Shown here: positions 36,135 to 45,221 of the stretch, piece by piece
Position numbering within the stretch: position 1 is the first letter of the stretch
Layout of the letters: every line of letters begins with the position of its first letter
From: Niabella agricola
GTDB taxonomy: Bacteria; Bacteroidota; Bacteroidia; Chitinophagales; Chitinophagaceae
DNA length: 64,000 nucleotides
Direction: 5' to 3'
Assembly: GCF_021538615.1 (NCBI RefSeq)
Contig: NZ_JAJHIZ010000003.1
Coordinates: 4,526,001-4,590,000, forward strand
Notes under the pieces: generated by a model
What the model was told of the DNA's origin: nothing
The model's database searches: none
What the model saw: only the letters and a program-made list of their open reading frames with translations
Translations under genes and position numbers: made by a program

Positions 36135-37256
36135 ATGGAAAAAAACGCAACGGCTAGAGAATCAGCCTTGTTGCAGGTATTATCGGATCCCGGTAAAACC
36201 TACAGACCCCTGTTTTTCAGGATATACAACCAAGAGGATCAAAAATTGTTCCAGCAACTGCGAAAAAACGTAAAAGACCTGGAAGTATACGACCAGATTT
36301 TAAGCCAACTCCAGGAATATATAAAGATTTCTTATTTTACGAAGTTAAAGCCGGGGGAGGATCCTGCGCCATTTATAGCGGAAACCCTGGGCACACATAC
36401 ATTGGAAACATATGGGGTATGGGTATACTACCCCTGGTCGAAAAAACTGATACACCTGCTGGATGAGGAAGCATTTGTGGCATTGAGAACCAGCCGGAAC
36501 ACGTACAAGATTACACCGGAAGAGCGGGAGCTGCTGCGGTCGAAAAAGATTGGTGTAATCGGACTGTCTGTGGGACAGACCATTGCCCAGACGCTGGCCA
36601 TGGAACGGGTGTGCGGAGCACTGCATCTGGCCGATTTTGACTCCATCGAACTAAGCAATATGAACCGGCTGAACGTTGGGGTGCAGGATATAGGGCTCAA
36701 CAAGGCCGTTCTGGCTGCACGGAAAATAGCTGAACTCGACCCCTTTCTGGATGTATTGTGCTTTACCGAAGGAATTACGGAGCACAACCTGGATGCATTT
36801 TTTTTAGAAAATGGCAAAATCGATATTCTTGTAGAGGAGTGCGACGGTATTGATGTAAAAATTTCGAGCCGTTTAAAAGCACGGTCCCTGGGCATTCCGG
36901 TAGTAATGGATACCAACGACCGGGGGATGCTCGATGTGGAACGGTTTGACCTGGAGCCGGATAGAGCCATATTTCATGGCAGCATTGACGAAGGAATCGA
37001 TACGGCGAAATTAAAGGGATTAACAAATGAAGAAAAAATTGTTATTCTGGGCAAGATATTTGACCTTTCAAAAATTTCCGACAGAATGAAGATGTCACTG
37101 GGTGAAATGCAAAAAACGATCAATGCTTGGCCACAGCTCGCTTCTTCCGTTGCATTAGGCGGAGCCATGGTAACGGACACCTGTAGACGGATTTTACTAT
37201 CGGAGATCCACAATTCCGGTCGGTATTATATTGATTTTAATGATTTAATAAAATAA
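36135..37256 (+). CDS. ThiF/E1-like adenylyltransferase (Rv1355c type)
   Basis: E1-like enzymes activate a carboxylate by adenylation. The 373-residue product has a helical N-terminal ~130 residues of unknown role, then a Rossmann-type ThiF domain: VIGLSVGQ (141-148) in place of the usual GxGGxG, Asp167/Asp169 in ADFD, Asn175/Arg178 in SNMNR, Lys190 in GLNKA and Asp237 in ECDGID. These match the ATP-binding residues of MoeB/ThiF. There is no CxxC zinc pair. The best-known relatives I can name, mycobacterial Rv1355c-type proteins, carry a nitroreductase-like domain after this one, which is missing here. First gene of a four-gene operon; the next starts 11 nt later. Substrate unknown. Confidence 0.75.
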   Translation: MEKNATARESALLQVLSDPGKTYRPLFFRIYNQEDQKLFQQLRKNVKDLEVYDQILSQLQEYIKISYFTKLKPGEDPAPFIAETLGTHTLETYGVWVYYPWSKKLIHLLDEEAFVALRTSRNTYKITPEERELLRSKKIGVIGLSVGQTIAQTLAMERVCGALHLADFDSIELSNMNRLNVGVQDIGLNKAVLAARKIAELDPFLDVLCFTEGITEHNLDAFFLENGKIDILVEECDGIDVKISSRLKARSLGIPVVMDTNDRGMLDVERFDLEPDRAIFHGSIDEGIDTAKLKGLTNEEKIVILGKIFDLSKISDRMKMSLGEMQKTINAWPQLASSVALGGAMVTDTCRRILLSEIHNSGRYYIDFNDLIK

Positions 37257-37267
37257 GAAACGGACCA

Positions 37268-37954
37268 TTGGAAATTGTAATAAGAGCATTCAGAGCTACT
37301 ACAGACTCCGTTACGTGTCTGAACTTTATCGAAGGTCACCGCCGGCTGCTTGAATTACATTTTGGTATTGTTGCAATTACTTCAAGCAACCAGGACTGGA
37401 TGTATCATGATAATACATTTGTGATCGTTGCTGAAGATAAAGAACGAACCAAAGTATACGGCGGGGCAAGGGTACAGGTGGCAGACGGAAAAATGCCGCT
37501 GCCCATCGAAACGGCGATCAGCAAGTATGATCCGTCGATCCATACAATGGCCCGGCAACCCGGTGTTTCAGAGATCTGCGGTCTATGGAACTCAACGGAA
37601 GTGGTCGGCTGGGGGATCGGTAGCTTTTTTATGAGCCGCGCCGGGGTAGCGGTTGCCTGTATGCTGAAGTCTACAAAAGTGCTGTTTTTGGCCGCGCCCA
37701 TTACGGTGCGAATGGGGAAAAGAATGGGCGCAGAAATAGAAACATCATTGGGGAACCAGGGAAATTTCTTTTATCCGAAAGATGATTTTATTGCTACAGC
37801 CATGGCCATTAATGACTGCCCGGTGCTTTCAAAGGCAGATGAAAAAGAGCGGAACCGGATCCGTAGTATACTGGAGCGCCCGGTGCAGCAAACACCGGAA
37901 GATGGCCCCAAAGGACAACTGATGATCGACTATCAACTGGATATAACCGGCTAA
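37268..37954 (+). CDS. GNAT-fold acyltransferase-like protein with LuxI-like residue pattern
   Basis: The 228-residue product begins at a TTG (37268); no ATG or GTG occurs between the previous stop and the conserved start of the domain. The pattern is that of autoinducer-synthase/N-acyl amino acid synthase relatives: FIEGHRRLLELHFG in the N-terminal helix, FVIVAED (51-57), GGARV with Arg68, and Glu102 in SEICGLW, close to Arg69 and Glu100 of LuxI. A late MGKRMGAEI segment resembles the closing GNAT helix. It would transfer an acyl group to a small amine, but similarity is remote. It lies 11 nt after the E1-like gene and 4 nt before the sensor kinase, so the three are probably translated together. 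Confidence 0.6.
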   Translation: MEIVIRAFRATTDSVTCLNFIEGHRRLLELHFGIVAITSSNQDWMYHDNTFVIVAEDKERTKVYGGARVQVADGKMPLPIETAISKYDPSIHTMARQPGVSEICGLWNSTEVVGWGIGSFFMSRAGVAVACMLKSTKVLFLAAPITVRMGKRMGAEIETSLGNQGNFFYPKDDFIATAMAINDCPVLSKADEKERNRIRSILERPVQQTPEDGPKGQLMIDYQLDITG

Positions 37955-37958
37955 TAGA

Positions 37959-40097
37959 ATGTATAAGCTGATAACTATATTTTTCTTCTCTCTTCTTTTG
38001 ATCCGTGCACAGGGGCAGCAATTAACCAGCATCGACGACAGTAAAAAAACATACCTGGTTACCCATGCACAGATTGAATACCTGGAGGATCCCAAAGGCC
38101 AGTATCGTTTTCCCGGGGTTACCGGGCGGCCTTTTCAGTCCTATAAAGGCCAGGTGCCTAATTTTTTTGTCAGTCACTCTGTATTTTGGTTACGCATCAG
38201 GATCAGGAATAATACGGAGCTTCCCCGTTTGATGGTGGCGCTTAACCATCCTACCCTGGACGAGGTCGTTTTTTATACGGTAAAAAAAGATGGTACATTC
38301 CTCGACTCGGTCATCATTTCCGAGGAGGCGCCGTTCAGCAGCCGGGTCAATAAGAATCAAAACTATCTGTTTAATGTTACTATGGAGAAGGGAGACGAAC
38401 GGATTGTTTATATTAAACTGTACGCGTCTGAACAGATACTGGTGCCCATAGAAGTGGGTACGATTAAATCTGTGCAGGAAGATCTTGCCCTGAAAGACCT
38501 TGTTTTCGGATTGTACACCGGGTTGATTTTAGCCATGTTTCTTTATAACTTTTTCCTGCTATTCTCCACAAACGACAAAAGTTACTTTTATTATATCCTT
38601 TATGTTCTTTTCGTAGGTTTAAGTCAGGCCATGCTACAGGGATACTCCTTCCGGTTTTTATGGCCCAACGCTCCGGGTATTAATGCTTATGCCAATGTAT
38701 GGATCCCGTTCTTCAACGGCATTGCCGCGGCAGAGTTCATCCGGCATTTTCTGAACCTTAAGCAGCTGTCTGCAAAGCTAAACCGGCGGATGCGCATCAT
38801 CGAGCTGGCATACTGTATCGCTTTTGTGCTTTCTGTTTTGAAATTCCGGCAGGAAGCACAGATCGTTGTACAATTTGTTGCAGCGGCGGGGTCTGCCTAC
38901 GTATTGGTAATGTTGAGCAACCTCAGCTACCGGAAAATAAGGGTTGCAAAATTCCTGTTATTGGCATGGACGGTCTTCTTGTGCAGCGTCATTATTTTCG
39001 TATTGAGAAATGCCGGTTTACTTCCCTACAATGACCTTACCTATTACGCCCTGCAAATTGGGTCGGCAGCAGAAGCCATATTACTTTCTCTGGCCCTGGC
39101 CGATAAAATCAATACCTACCGCAGGGAGGAAGAACTGGCCCGTAAGGAGGCGCTGAGGGTTTCCAGGGAAAATGAGCAATTAATAAAAGAACAGAACATC
39201 ATCCTCGAAAAGGAAGTGAGAATCCGTACAGAAGAGTTGCAACATACCAACGAAGAACTAAAAGCGGCAATGCTTCAGATACAGCATACCCAGGCCAAAC
39301 TGGTGGAAAATGAGAAAATGGCATCATTGGGCCAGCTCACTGCAGGAATTGCCCATGAGATCAACAATCCGATTAATTTCGTAACTTCAAATATCCGTCC
39401 CCTTGAAGCAGATGTAACGGATCTGCAAAAGGTGATCCGCCGGTACGAAACGCTGGATCTCACAAAAGAGATACCGCCCCAATTGCTCGATATCGAAAAG
39501 TATAAAAAAGAAATCGACCTGGAGTATGTATATGAGGAAATTGCCATCCTGCTTTCGGGTATAAAGGAAGGCGCAAGCCGTACTTCTGAAATTGTAAAGG
39601 GATTAAAAAGTTTTGCAAGAGTAGATGAAGCCAACTGGAAACGCGTGGATATTAATGAAGGCATTGATTCTACCCTGTTGCTGGTAAAAAATACTTTCCC
39701 GCAGAATTTTCAGCTGATAAAAGAATTGGGAACCATCCCAAGGATCGAATGCGAGCCGGGAAAGATTAACCAGGTAATTATGAATATTGTTACCAATGCG
39801 ATTCAGGCTATACAGGAACGCATTCATGAAGACGGCAAGCAGGGAGTATTAACCATAAAAACCTGGGAAGAGGATCAGATGGTAAAAATGAGTATCGGTG
39901 ATAACGGAATGGGGATGACGGAGGACGTGAAAAATAAAATATTTGATCCGTTTTTTACCACAAAAGATGTGGGTGCCGGTACCGGGCTGGGCCTGGCCAT
40001 TGTGCAGGGTATTATTGAACGGCACAATGGCACGATTCAGGTATTTACGGAAAGAGGAAGAGGCACTACCTTTGTAATTAGTTTACCCGTTCGTTAA
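37959..40097 (+). CDS. 7TMR-DISM sensor histidine kinase
   Basis: The 712-residue product has a signal peptide (ending AQGQQ), a periplasmic DISMED2-type beta-domain (about 25-170), seven predicted membrane helices (about 180-395), a coiled coil (about 395-455), a HisKA domain with phospho-acceptor His466 (GIAHEINNP), and an HATPase domain with N (MNIVTNAIQA), G1 (DNGMGM), F (FDPFFTTK) and G2 (GTGLGL) boxes. The periplasmic domain of this class resembles carbohydrate-binding folds and probably senses a small ligand. It starts 4 nt after the acyltransferase-like gene. The likely phosphate acceptors are the receivers at 40112 and 35587. Confidence 0.93.
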   Translation: MYKLITIFFFSLLLIRAQGQQLTSIDDSKKTYLVTHAQIEYLEDPKGQYRFPGVTGRPFQSYKGQVPNFFVSHSVFWLRIRIRNNTELPRLMVALNHPTLDEVVFYTVKKDGTFLDSVIISEEAPFSSRVNKNQNYLFNVTMEKGDERIVYIKLYASEQILVPIEVGTIKSVQEDLALKDLVFGLYTGLILAMFLYNFFLLFSTNDKSYFYYILYVLFVGLSQAMLQGYSFRFLWPNAPGINAYANVWIPFFNGIAAAEFIRHFLNLKQLSAKLNRRMRIIELAYCIAFVLSVLKFRQEAQIVVQFVAAAGSAYVLVMLSNLSYRKIRVAKFLLLAWTVFLCSVIIFVLRNAGLLPYNDLTYYALQIGSAAEAILLSLALADKINTYRREEELARKEALRVSRENEQLIKEQNIILEKEVRIRTEELQHTNEELKAAMLQIQHTQAKLVENEKMASLGQLTAGIAHEINNPINFVTSNIRPLEADVTDLQKVIRRYETLDLTKEIPPQLLDIEKYKKEIDLEYVYEEIAILLSGIKEGASRTSEIVKGLKSFARVDEANWKRVDINEGIDSTLLLVKNTFPQNFQLIKELGTIPRIECEPGKINQVIMNIVTNAIQAIQERIHEDGKQGVLTIKTWEEDQMVKMSIGDNGMGMTEDVKNKIFDPFFTTKDVGAGTGLGLAIVQGIIERHNGTIQVFTERGRGTTFVISLPVR

Positions 40098-40111
40098 AAT
40101 ACAGATGCCCC

Positions 40112-41206
40112 ATGACTCCCGAAATTAACGTACTCTATGTAGATGATGAACAGCAAAACCTGAACTCCTTTAAAGCCGCATTCCGTACCCGGTACAAGGT
40201 CTTTACAGCGCTTTCTGTACCCGTTGCACTGGAAATTCTGGAACGGGAGGAAATTCATGTGCTGATATCCGACCAGCGCATGCCGGAGATTTCCGGGGTT
40301 GAATTTTTTAAGATCACAAAAGAACGTTATCCGCATATCCCAAGGGTATTGTTAACCGGGTATACCGATATTGAAGTGCTGGCCGAGGCTGTTAACCAGG
40401 GAGATATTTACCGCTACATTACCAAGCCCTGGGATGACCTGGAACTCCACAACAGTGTATTGAATGCTTATGACCACTATAAAGCCAATAAAGATCTTCA
40501 GGAAAAGATATCCGAGCTGGAAAAAGCCAATGCCGGTTTGAACCGGTTTGTATACAGTCTTTCGCACGAGCTGAGAGCACCCATTGCTTCAGCCACTGGC
40601 ATCCTTGATCTGGTAAAAATGGAAGGAAGGATCGGAGATTCCGGAGGTTACTGGAAATTAATGGATGCCTGTATTCAGAAACTGGATTATTATGTATCGC
40701 AAACCGTTCAGTTCTATAAAACCGCCCGGTTTAAAGTGGTACAGGAACAAATTCATTTTGAAACATTGGTGCGCTCATTGATTGACCTGTATCGCACTTC
40801 CAACGATACCAAGGATATTACTTTTGAGATTGCCGTGGATGAAGCGCAGCATTTTTACGGAGACCTGTTCCGGGTAGAGATCGTTATTGCCAACCTGCTT
40901 TCCAATGCGATAAAATGCCAGCGGCCGGAAGAACCGCATAAAAAGATCAATATCCGTATCGACACGAGTGTCGAAGAAGCCCGCATCCTTATTGCTGATA
41001 ATGGCATTGGCATGGAAGCGGAAGAAGCCACAAAGATTTTTGACCCCTTCTTTAAGGGGGCGCAACCCGGAAGTTTGGGCCTGGGACTCTTTATCCTGAG
41101 AGAGGCGCTTGAAAAGATGAACGGTATAGTAACGGTAAATTCTCAAAGAGGTGTCGGGAGCACCTTTGAAGTAGTTATTCCCAACACTCCCGAGCAAAAG
41201 GATTAG
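40112..41206 (+). CDS. Receiver-histidine kinase protein (cytoplasmic hybrid)
   Basis: The 364-residue soluble product joins an N-terminal receiver (Asp54 in ISDQRMP, LLTGYTD, TKPW) through a coiled coil to a HisKA domain (His152 in SLSHELRAP) and an HATPase domain (LLSNAIK, DNGIGM, FDPFF, LGLGLFIL). It lies 14 nt after the 7TMR-DISM kinase and probably acts next in a phosphorelay. No DNA-binding output is encoded in the operon, so the final target is elsewhere or is a protein. The order receiver then kinase is reversed from usual hybrid kinases. Confidence 0.92.
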   Translation: MTPEINVLYVDDEQQNLNSFKAAFRTRYKVFTALSVPVALEILEREEIHVLISDQRMPEISGVEFFKITKERYPHIPRVLLTGYTDIEVLAEAVNQGDIYRYITKPWDDLELHNSVLNAYDHYKANKDLQEKISELEKANAGLNRFVYSLSHELRAPIASATGILDLVKMEGRIGDSGGYWKLMDACIQKLDYYVSQTVQFYKTARFKVVQEQIHFETLVRSLIDLYRTSNDTKDITFEIAVDEAQHFYGDLFRVEIVIANLLSNAIKCQRPEEPHKKINIRIDTSVEEARILIADNGIGMEAEEATKIFDPFFKGAQPGSLGLGLFILREALEKMNGIVTVNSQRGVGSTFEVVIPNTPEQKD

Positions 41207-41253
41207 TACAGCATTTTATTGTAGGCCCGCCGTTTTTATTTAAAACAAAATTT

Positions 41254-43389
41254 ATGAAGCAGCACTTATTTGTATTTTGCATTTTTTTAATTGTAAGTTC
41301 CTGTAATATGCCTGGTAAAGCCCCCGACAAAACTTCAAGCGCCGGAAATCCGCTATTTGAAGAAAGCACCCTGCCGTACCATACCATTCCATTTGATAAA
41401 ATAAAGGAAAGTGATTTTGAACCGGCTTTCGAAAAAGGCATGCGGGAGGAAATGGAAGCGGTAGACCATATTGCCGGGAATCCGGCGGCTCCAACTTTTG
41501 AAAATACGCTGGTTGCCCTTGAAAAATCGGGATTGCTGCTGCGGCGGGTCAACAGTGCCTTCAACGCCCTTACCGGTGCCAATACCAATGACCGGCTGCA
41601 GAAAATCCAGGAGGCAATGGCGCCCCGGCTCTCGGCTCATTCAGACTCCATTTATATGAATACCCGTTTGTATGAACGGATTGATACCATTTACCAAAAG
41701 CGGAACCAGCTTCAGTTAGATCCTGAATCCAGGCGGTTGGTGGAATACTACCATCAGAAATTTGTGCTGAGCGGTGCTGCGCTTCCGGATTCCGGCAAGG
41801 TGCAGTTAAAAAAACTGAACGAAGAAGAAGCAACACTCAGCACAAAGTTCAGCAACCAATTGCTGGCTGCAGCTAAAGCCGGAGCTCTGGTGGTAAAAAG
41901 TCCTCAGGAACTGGCTGGTTTATCGGATGCCGAGATCCAGGCAGCCGGCGAAGCGGCAAAAAAGGCCAATCAGGAAGGGCAATACCTCGTTGCACTTTCC
42001 AATACCACCCAGCAGCCTGCATTACAATCGCTTCGCAACCGCGATACCCGTAAAAGTCTTTTTGAAGCTTCCTGGACCCGGGCAGAGCGGGGCGATTCGA
42101 ACGATACGCGTAAAAATATTTTGCGGATCGCCGCCATCCGCCGGGAAAAGGCAAGAATCCTCGGTTTTAATGATTACGCATCCTGGAAACTGCAGGACCA
42201 GATGGCAAAAACACCCGGTGCGGTAAATGCATTTTTAGGTAAACTGGTGCCGGCGGCACTTGCCAAAGCAGCCGCAGAAGCAGCGGATATTAAAGCTATG
42301 AAGCTCCGGGAAAAGGATACCACCGGATTGGAGCCTTATGACTGGGATTTTTATGCAGAGAAGGTACGTAAGGAAAAGTACGACCTCGACGAATCGGCCA
42401 TTAAACCCTATTTTGTACTGGATAGTGTATTAAAAAACGGCGTATTTTATGCAGCCACTCAATTATATGGCATTACGTTTAAAGAACGGACCGACCTGCC
42501 TGTATACCAGGAAGATGTGAAGGTCTACGAGGTGTTTGACCACGATGGCACTGCGATGGCTTTGTTTTATTGCGATTACTTTAAGCGGGATAACAAAAAC
42601 GGCGGCGCCTGGATGGATAATTTTGTAACCCAGTCGAAGTTGCTTAATACAAAGCCGGTGATCGTAAACGTGTGCAATTTTGCCAAACCGGTAAAAGGGC
42701 AGCCGGCGTTGCTGAGCTTTGACGATGTTACCACGATGTTCCATGAGTTTGGGCATGCCCTTCATGGGCTGTTCGCCAATCAAACCTATCCTTCTTTATC
42801 CGGAACCAGTGTTGCCCGTGATTTTGTAGAAATGCCTTCCCAGTTCAATGAGCATTGGGCATTGGATTCAGCAGTGCTAAAAAATTATGCCCGCAATTAT
42901 AAAACAGGTGAAACGATTCCGCAGGCGCTGGTAGATAAGATCCGCAATGCAGCAACTTTTAACCAGGGGTATGCCATGACCGAACTGCTGGCAGCAGCAA
43001 AACTCGATATGCAGTGGCACCTGCTTGCTCCCCGCGACAGTGCTGTTATGGACGTGGATGCATTTGAGCAGGCAGCACTTCAAAAGAACGGTCTGCTGAT
43101 TTCTTACATTCCTCCACGCTATCGCTCTTCATATTTTTTACACATATGGGCCAACGGTTATTCGGCAGGGTATTATGCATACAGCTGGGCGGAAATGCTG
43201 GATCATGACGCCTATGCCTGGTTTAAGGAAAACGGGGGGCTAAAACGGGAGAACGGACAACGTTTCCGGGAAATGATCCTTTCCCGTGGTAATTCGGAAG
43301 ATCTTGCAGCTTTGTACAAAGCATTCAGGGGAAAGGACCCGGATATCGCGCCGCTATTGCAAAACAGAGGGCTGATTCCTGGGATGTGA
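41254..43389 (+). CDS. dcp: M3-family peptidyl-dipeptidase (Dcp-like), lipoprotein
   Basis: Zinc metallopeptidase that removes dipeptides or cuts short oligopeptides. The 711-residue product has a lipoprotein signal (VSSCNM, Cys17) and the M3 catalytic block HEFGHALHG, with His497, Glu498 and His501 as zinc-site residues and a downstream Glu in DFVEMPSQ as third ligand. Length matches bacterial Dcp. It follows the signalling operon by 47 nt on the same strand without a visible terminator, so read-through is possible, but a functional link is not shown. Confidence 0.9.
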   Translation: MKQHLFVFCIFLIVSSCNMPGKAPDKTSSAGNPLFEESTLPYHTIPFDKIKESDFEPAFEKGMREEMEAVDHIAGNPAAPTFENTLVALEKSGLLLRRVNSAFNALTGANTNDRLQKIQEAMAPRLSAHSDSIYMNTRLYERIDTIYQKRNQLQLDPESRRLVEYYHQKFVLSGAALPDSGKVQLKKLNEEEATLSTKFSNQLLAAAKAGALVVKSPQELAGLSDAEIQAAGEAAKKANQEGQYLVALSNTTQQPALQSLRNRDTRKSLFEASWTRAERGDSNDTRKNILRIAAIRREKARILGFNDYASWKLQDQMAKTPGAVNAFLGKLVPAALAKAAAEAADIKAMKLREKDTTGLEPYDWDFYAEKVRKEKYDLDESAIKPYFVLDSVLKNGVFYAATQLYGITFKERTDLPVYQEDVKVYEVFDHDGTAMALFYCDYFKRDNKNGGAWMDNFVTQSKLLNTKPVIVNVCNFAKPVKGQPALLSFDDVTTMFHEFGHALHGLFANQTYPSLSGTSVARDFVEMPSQFNEHWALDSAVLKNYARNYKTGETIPQALVDKIRNAATFNQGYAMTELLAAAKLDMQWHLLAPRDSAVMDVDAFEQAALQKNGLLISYIPPRYRSSYFLHIWANGYSAGYYAYSWAEMLDHDAYAWFKENGGLKRENGQRFREMILSRGNSEDLAALYKAFRGKDPDIAPLLQNRGLIPGM

Positions 43390-43555
43390 AATGTAGAATA
43401 TTAAATATTAAATTTTAAATGTAAAAGGAGAATTCGTTTTGTAACCCTGGGGTTTGCATCAATGAAAAAGTATTCCGCGCTTACTTTTACATTTTAAATT
43501 GGGTATTCTACATTTTACATTTATCTGGGTAAGGTGCCGGGGACACAAAATCAAT
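43390..43555. repeat. AT-rich spacer with inverted TACATTTTAAAT-type words
   Basis: The stretch holds ATTAAATATTAAATTTTAAATGTAAAA (near 43399-43426; written here as its word content only) and, about 60 nt later, its partial inverted counterpart TTACATTTTAAATTGGG, then TTCTACATTTTACATTT. These arms could pair in RNA and may act as terminator for the upstream gene. No gene is seen. Confidence 0.4.
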
Positions 43556-43563
43556 TACCTTTG
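43556..43563 (+). promoter_or_regulatory. -7 promoter box for gcdH
   Basis: TACCTTTG matches the Bacteroidota TAnnTTTG consensus exactly and ends 19 nt before the ATG at 43583. No TTG -33 box was found at normal spacing. Confidence 0.55.
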
Positions 43564-43582
43564 AGCGTATCAAACGTTTTGT

Positions 43583-44767
43583 ATGTCTGTAAAAGCCGAT
43601 TTATTTCAAAGCCCCGATTATTTTGATGTGGATGCGCTTTTTACTGATGAGCACCGCATGATCCGTGATGCGGTACGCGCCTACGTAAAAAAAGAAATTT
43701 CACCCATCATTGAAAACTATGCGCAGGAAGCCCGGTTTCCGGAGCATATTGTAAAACAGTTAGGGGCGTTGGGATGCTTTGGTCCAACCGTACCGGTTCA
43801 ATATGGAGGCGGAGGATTAGACTATATCAGTTACGGCCTGATGATGCAGGAACTGGAACGCGGCGATAGCGGTGTACGTTCCACCGCATCTGTTCAGGGA
43901 TCGCTGGTTATGTTTCCCATCTTCGCCTATGGCAGCGAAGAACAGAAAATCAAATACCTGCCGCTACTGGCCAGCGGGGAATGGCTGGGCTGTTTCGGGC
44001 TCACGGAGCCGGACCACGGAAGCGATCCTTCCAGTATGGTGACCCGCTATACGGAGGATGGAGATGATATCATTCTCAACGGGGCCAAAATGTGGATCAG
44101 CAATGCGCCCTTTTCGCAGCTGGCTGTGGTTTGGGCAAAGGACCCTTCCGGTATCGTACATGGTGTGATTGTAGAACGGGGAATGGAAGGATTTTCTACG
44201 CCAACAACCCATAATAAATGGAGCCTGAGAGCCTCGGCTACAGGGGAACTTGTTTTTGACAATGTAAGGATTCCCAAAGCCAATATCCTTCCCGGAGTAA
44301 CCGGTATGAAAGGGCCGCTGAGCTGCCTGAATAAAGCACGGTATGGCATTGCATGGGGCGTAATCGGCGCCGCCATGGATTGTTATGATACGGCACTGCG
44401 TTATGCAAAAGAACGCATCCAGTTCGACAAGCCCATTGCGGCATTCCAGTTGCAGCAAAAAAAGCTAGCGGAAATGATCACGGAAATCACGAAAGCACAG
44501 TTACTCAACTGGCGGTTGGGCGTATTGATGAACGAAGGGAAGGCTTCTCCCCAACAGGTAAGTATGGCCAAACGGAATTCCTGTGCTATTGCCACCCAGA
44601 TCTGCAGGGACGCCCGCCAGATCCTGGGCGGAATGGGCATTACCGGCGAATACCCGGTGATGCGGCATATGATGAACCTGGAAAGCGTTATTACCTATGA
44701 AGGCACACACGATGTCCATTTACTGATTACAGGAATGGATATTACGGGATTCAATGCGTTTAAATAA
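43583..44767 (+). CDS. gcdH: Glutaryl-CoA dehydrogenase
   Basis: FAD enzyme that oxidises and decarboxylates glutaryl-CoA to crotonyl-CoA in lysine/tryptophan breakdown. The 394-residue product is typical in length. It shows the acyl-CoA dehydrogenase folds, the GLTEPDHGSDP and KMWISNAP blocks, catalytic base Glu373 (TYEGTHDVH) and Arg99 (GVRSTASVQ), the arginine that marks glutaryl-CoA dehydrogenases among acyl-CoA dehydrogenases. It stands alone with its own -7 box. Confidence 0.93.
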   Translation: MSVKADLFQSPDYFDVDALFTDEHRMIRDAVRAYVKKEISPIIENYAQEARFPEHIVKQLGALGCFGPTVPVQYGGGGLDYISYGLMMQELERGDSGVRSTASVQGSLVMFPIFAYGSEEQKIKYLPLLASGEWLGCFGLTEPDHGSDPSSMVTRYTEDGDDIILNGAKMWISNAPFSQLAVVWAKDPSGIVHGVIVERGMEGFSTPTTHNKWSLRASATGELVFDNVRIPKANILPGVTGMKGPLSCLNKARYGIAWGVIGAAMDCYDTALRYAKERIQFDKPIAAFQLQQKKLAEMITEITKAQLLNWRLGVLMNEGKASPQQVSMAKRNSCAIATQICRDARQILGGMGITGEYPVMRHMMNLESVITYEGTHDVHLLITGMDITGFNAFK

Positions 44768-45221
44768 AGAAGTTCAAGGTTGGCAGCTGTCCGCAATCAG
44801 CAATCAACTGTTAGTGGGCGTGAGGTCTTGATGGTTGATCTTTGGATCTTGTTTTTTAGTGTTTAGCGGACGGGGGCAACAAATAGGGCACATATTTTAC
44901 ACCAGGTTTTGAAATTGGTGCTTTGCCTTTTTGTGCTTGCTCTTTAAAATCAATCACCAGGTCGCGTGAGACCTGATGTTTGGCGGTCGGATCTTGTTTT
45001 TAGAATCTGGTATTTTGAATTTATTCCGGCATCACCAACCACTCACTATAAACATTTTACTATTAATCTCTTTAACATCTCCTCCCAAAATATTTCACGA
45101 TCCCCCCCGAATACCGGATATTTGCAGTTTGAATATAAAATTCGGAGCTTAGAATCTAGGGCTTAGGATTTAGAACTTGGAATTTGGTATTTAGAATTTA
45201 AGACTTAGAATTTATTCCGTT
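44768..45221. repeat. 454-bp spacer with degenerate TTAGAATTT repeats
   Basis: No credible gene is present; a 66-codon frame at 44966-45166 has no family features. The right end (about 45146-45216) is a run of roughly ten-base degenerate units built on TTAGAATTT/TTAGGATTT. Two similar GGATCTTGTTTTT words occur near 44845 and 44990, and a small AGGTC/GACCT hairpin near 44960. The repeats lie directly upstream of aroK and would be in its 5' leader if transcription starts near the TATTTG word at about 45119. Confidence 0.5.

Noticed and set aside
37268..37954. Naming the acyltransferase-like gene luxI
   Set aside because: Only a few residues and the general layout agree; the typical SRF block after the conserved Glu is missing, so a gene symbol is not justified.
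44940..44990. Riboswitch upstream of aroK
   Set aside because: Only a 5-bp AGGTC/GACCT hairpin is visible, with no conserved riboswitch core, and it lies more than 200 nt before the gene.
44966..45166. 66-codon frame in the spacer before aroK
   Set aside because: It runs through degenerate repeat sequence and has biased, family-less composition.
45146..45216. Possible CRISPR array because of regularly repeated words
   Set aside because: Units are about ten bases, imperfect and without unique spacers; no cas genes are present in the window.
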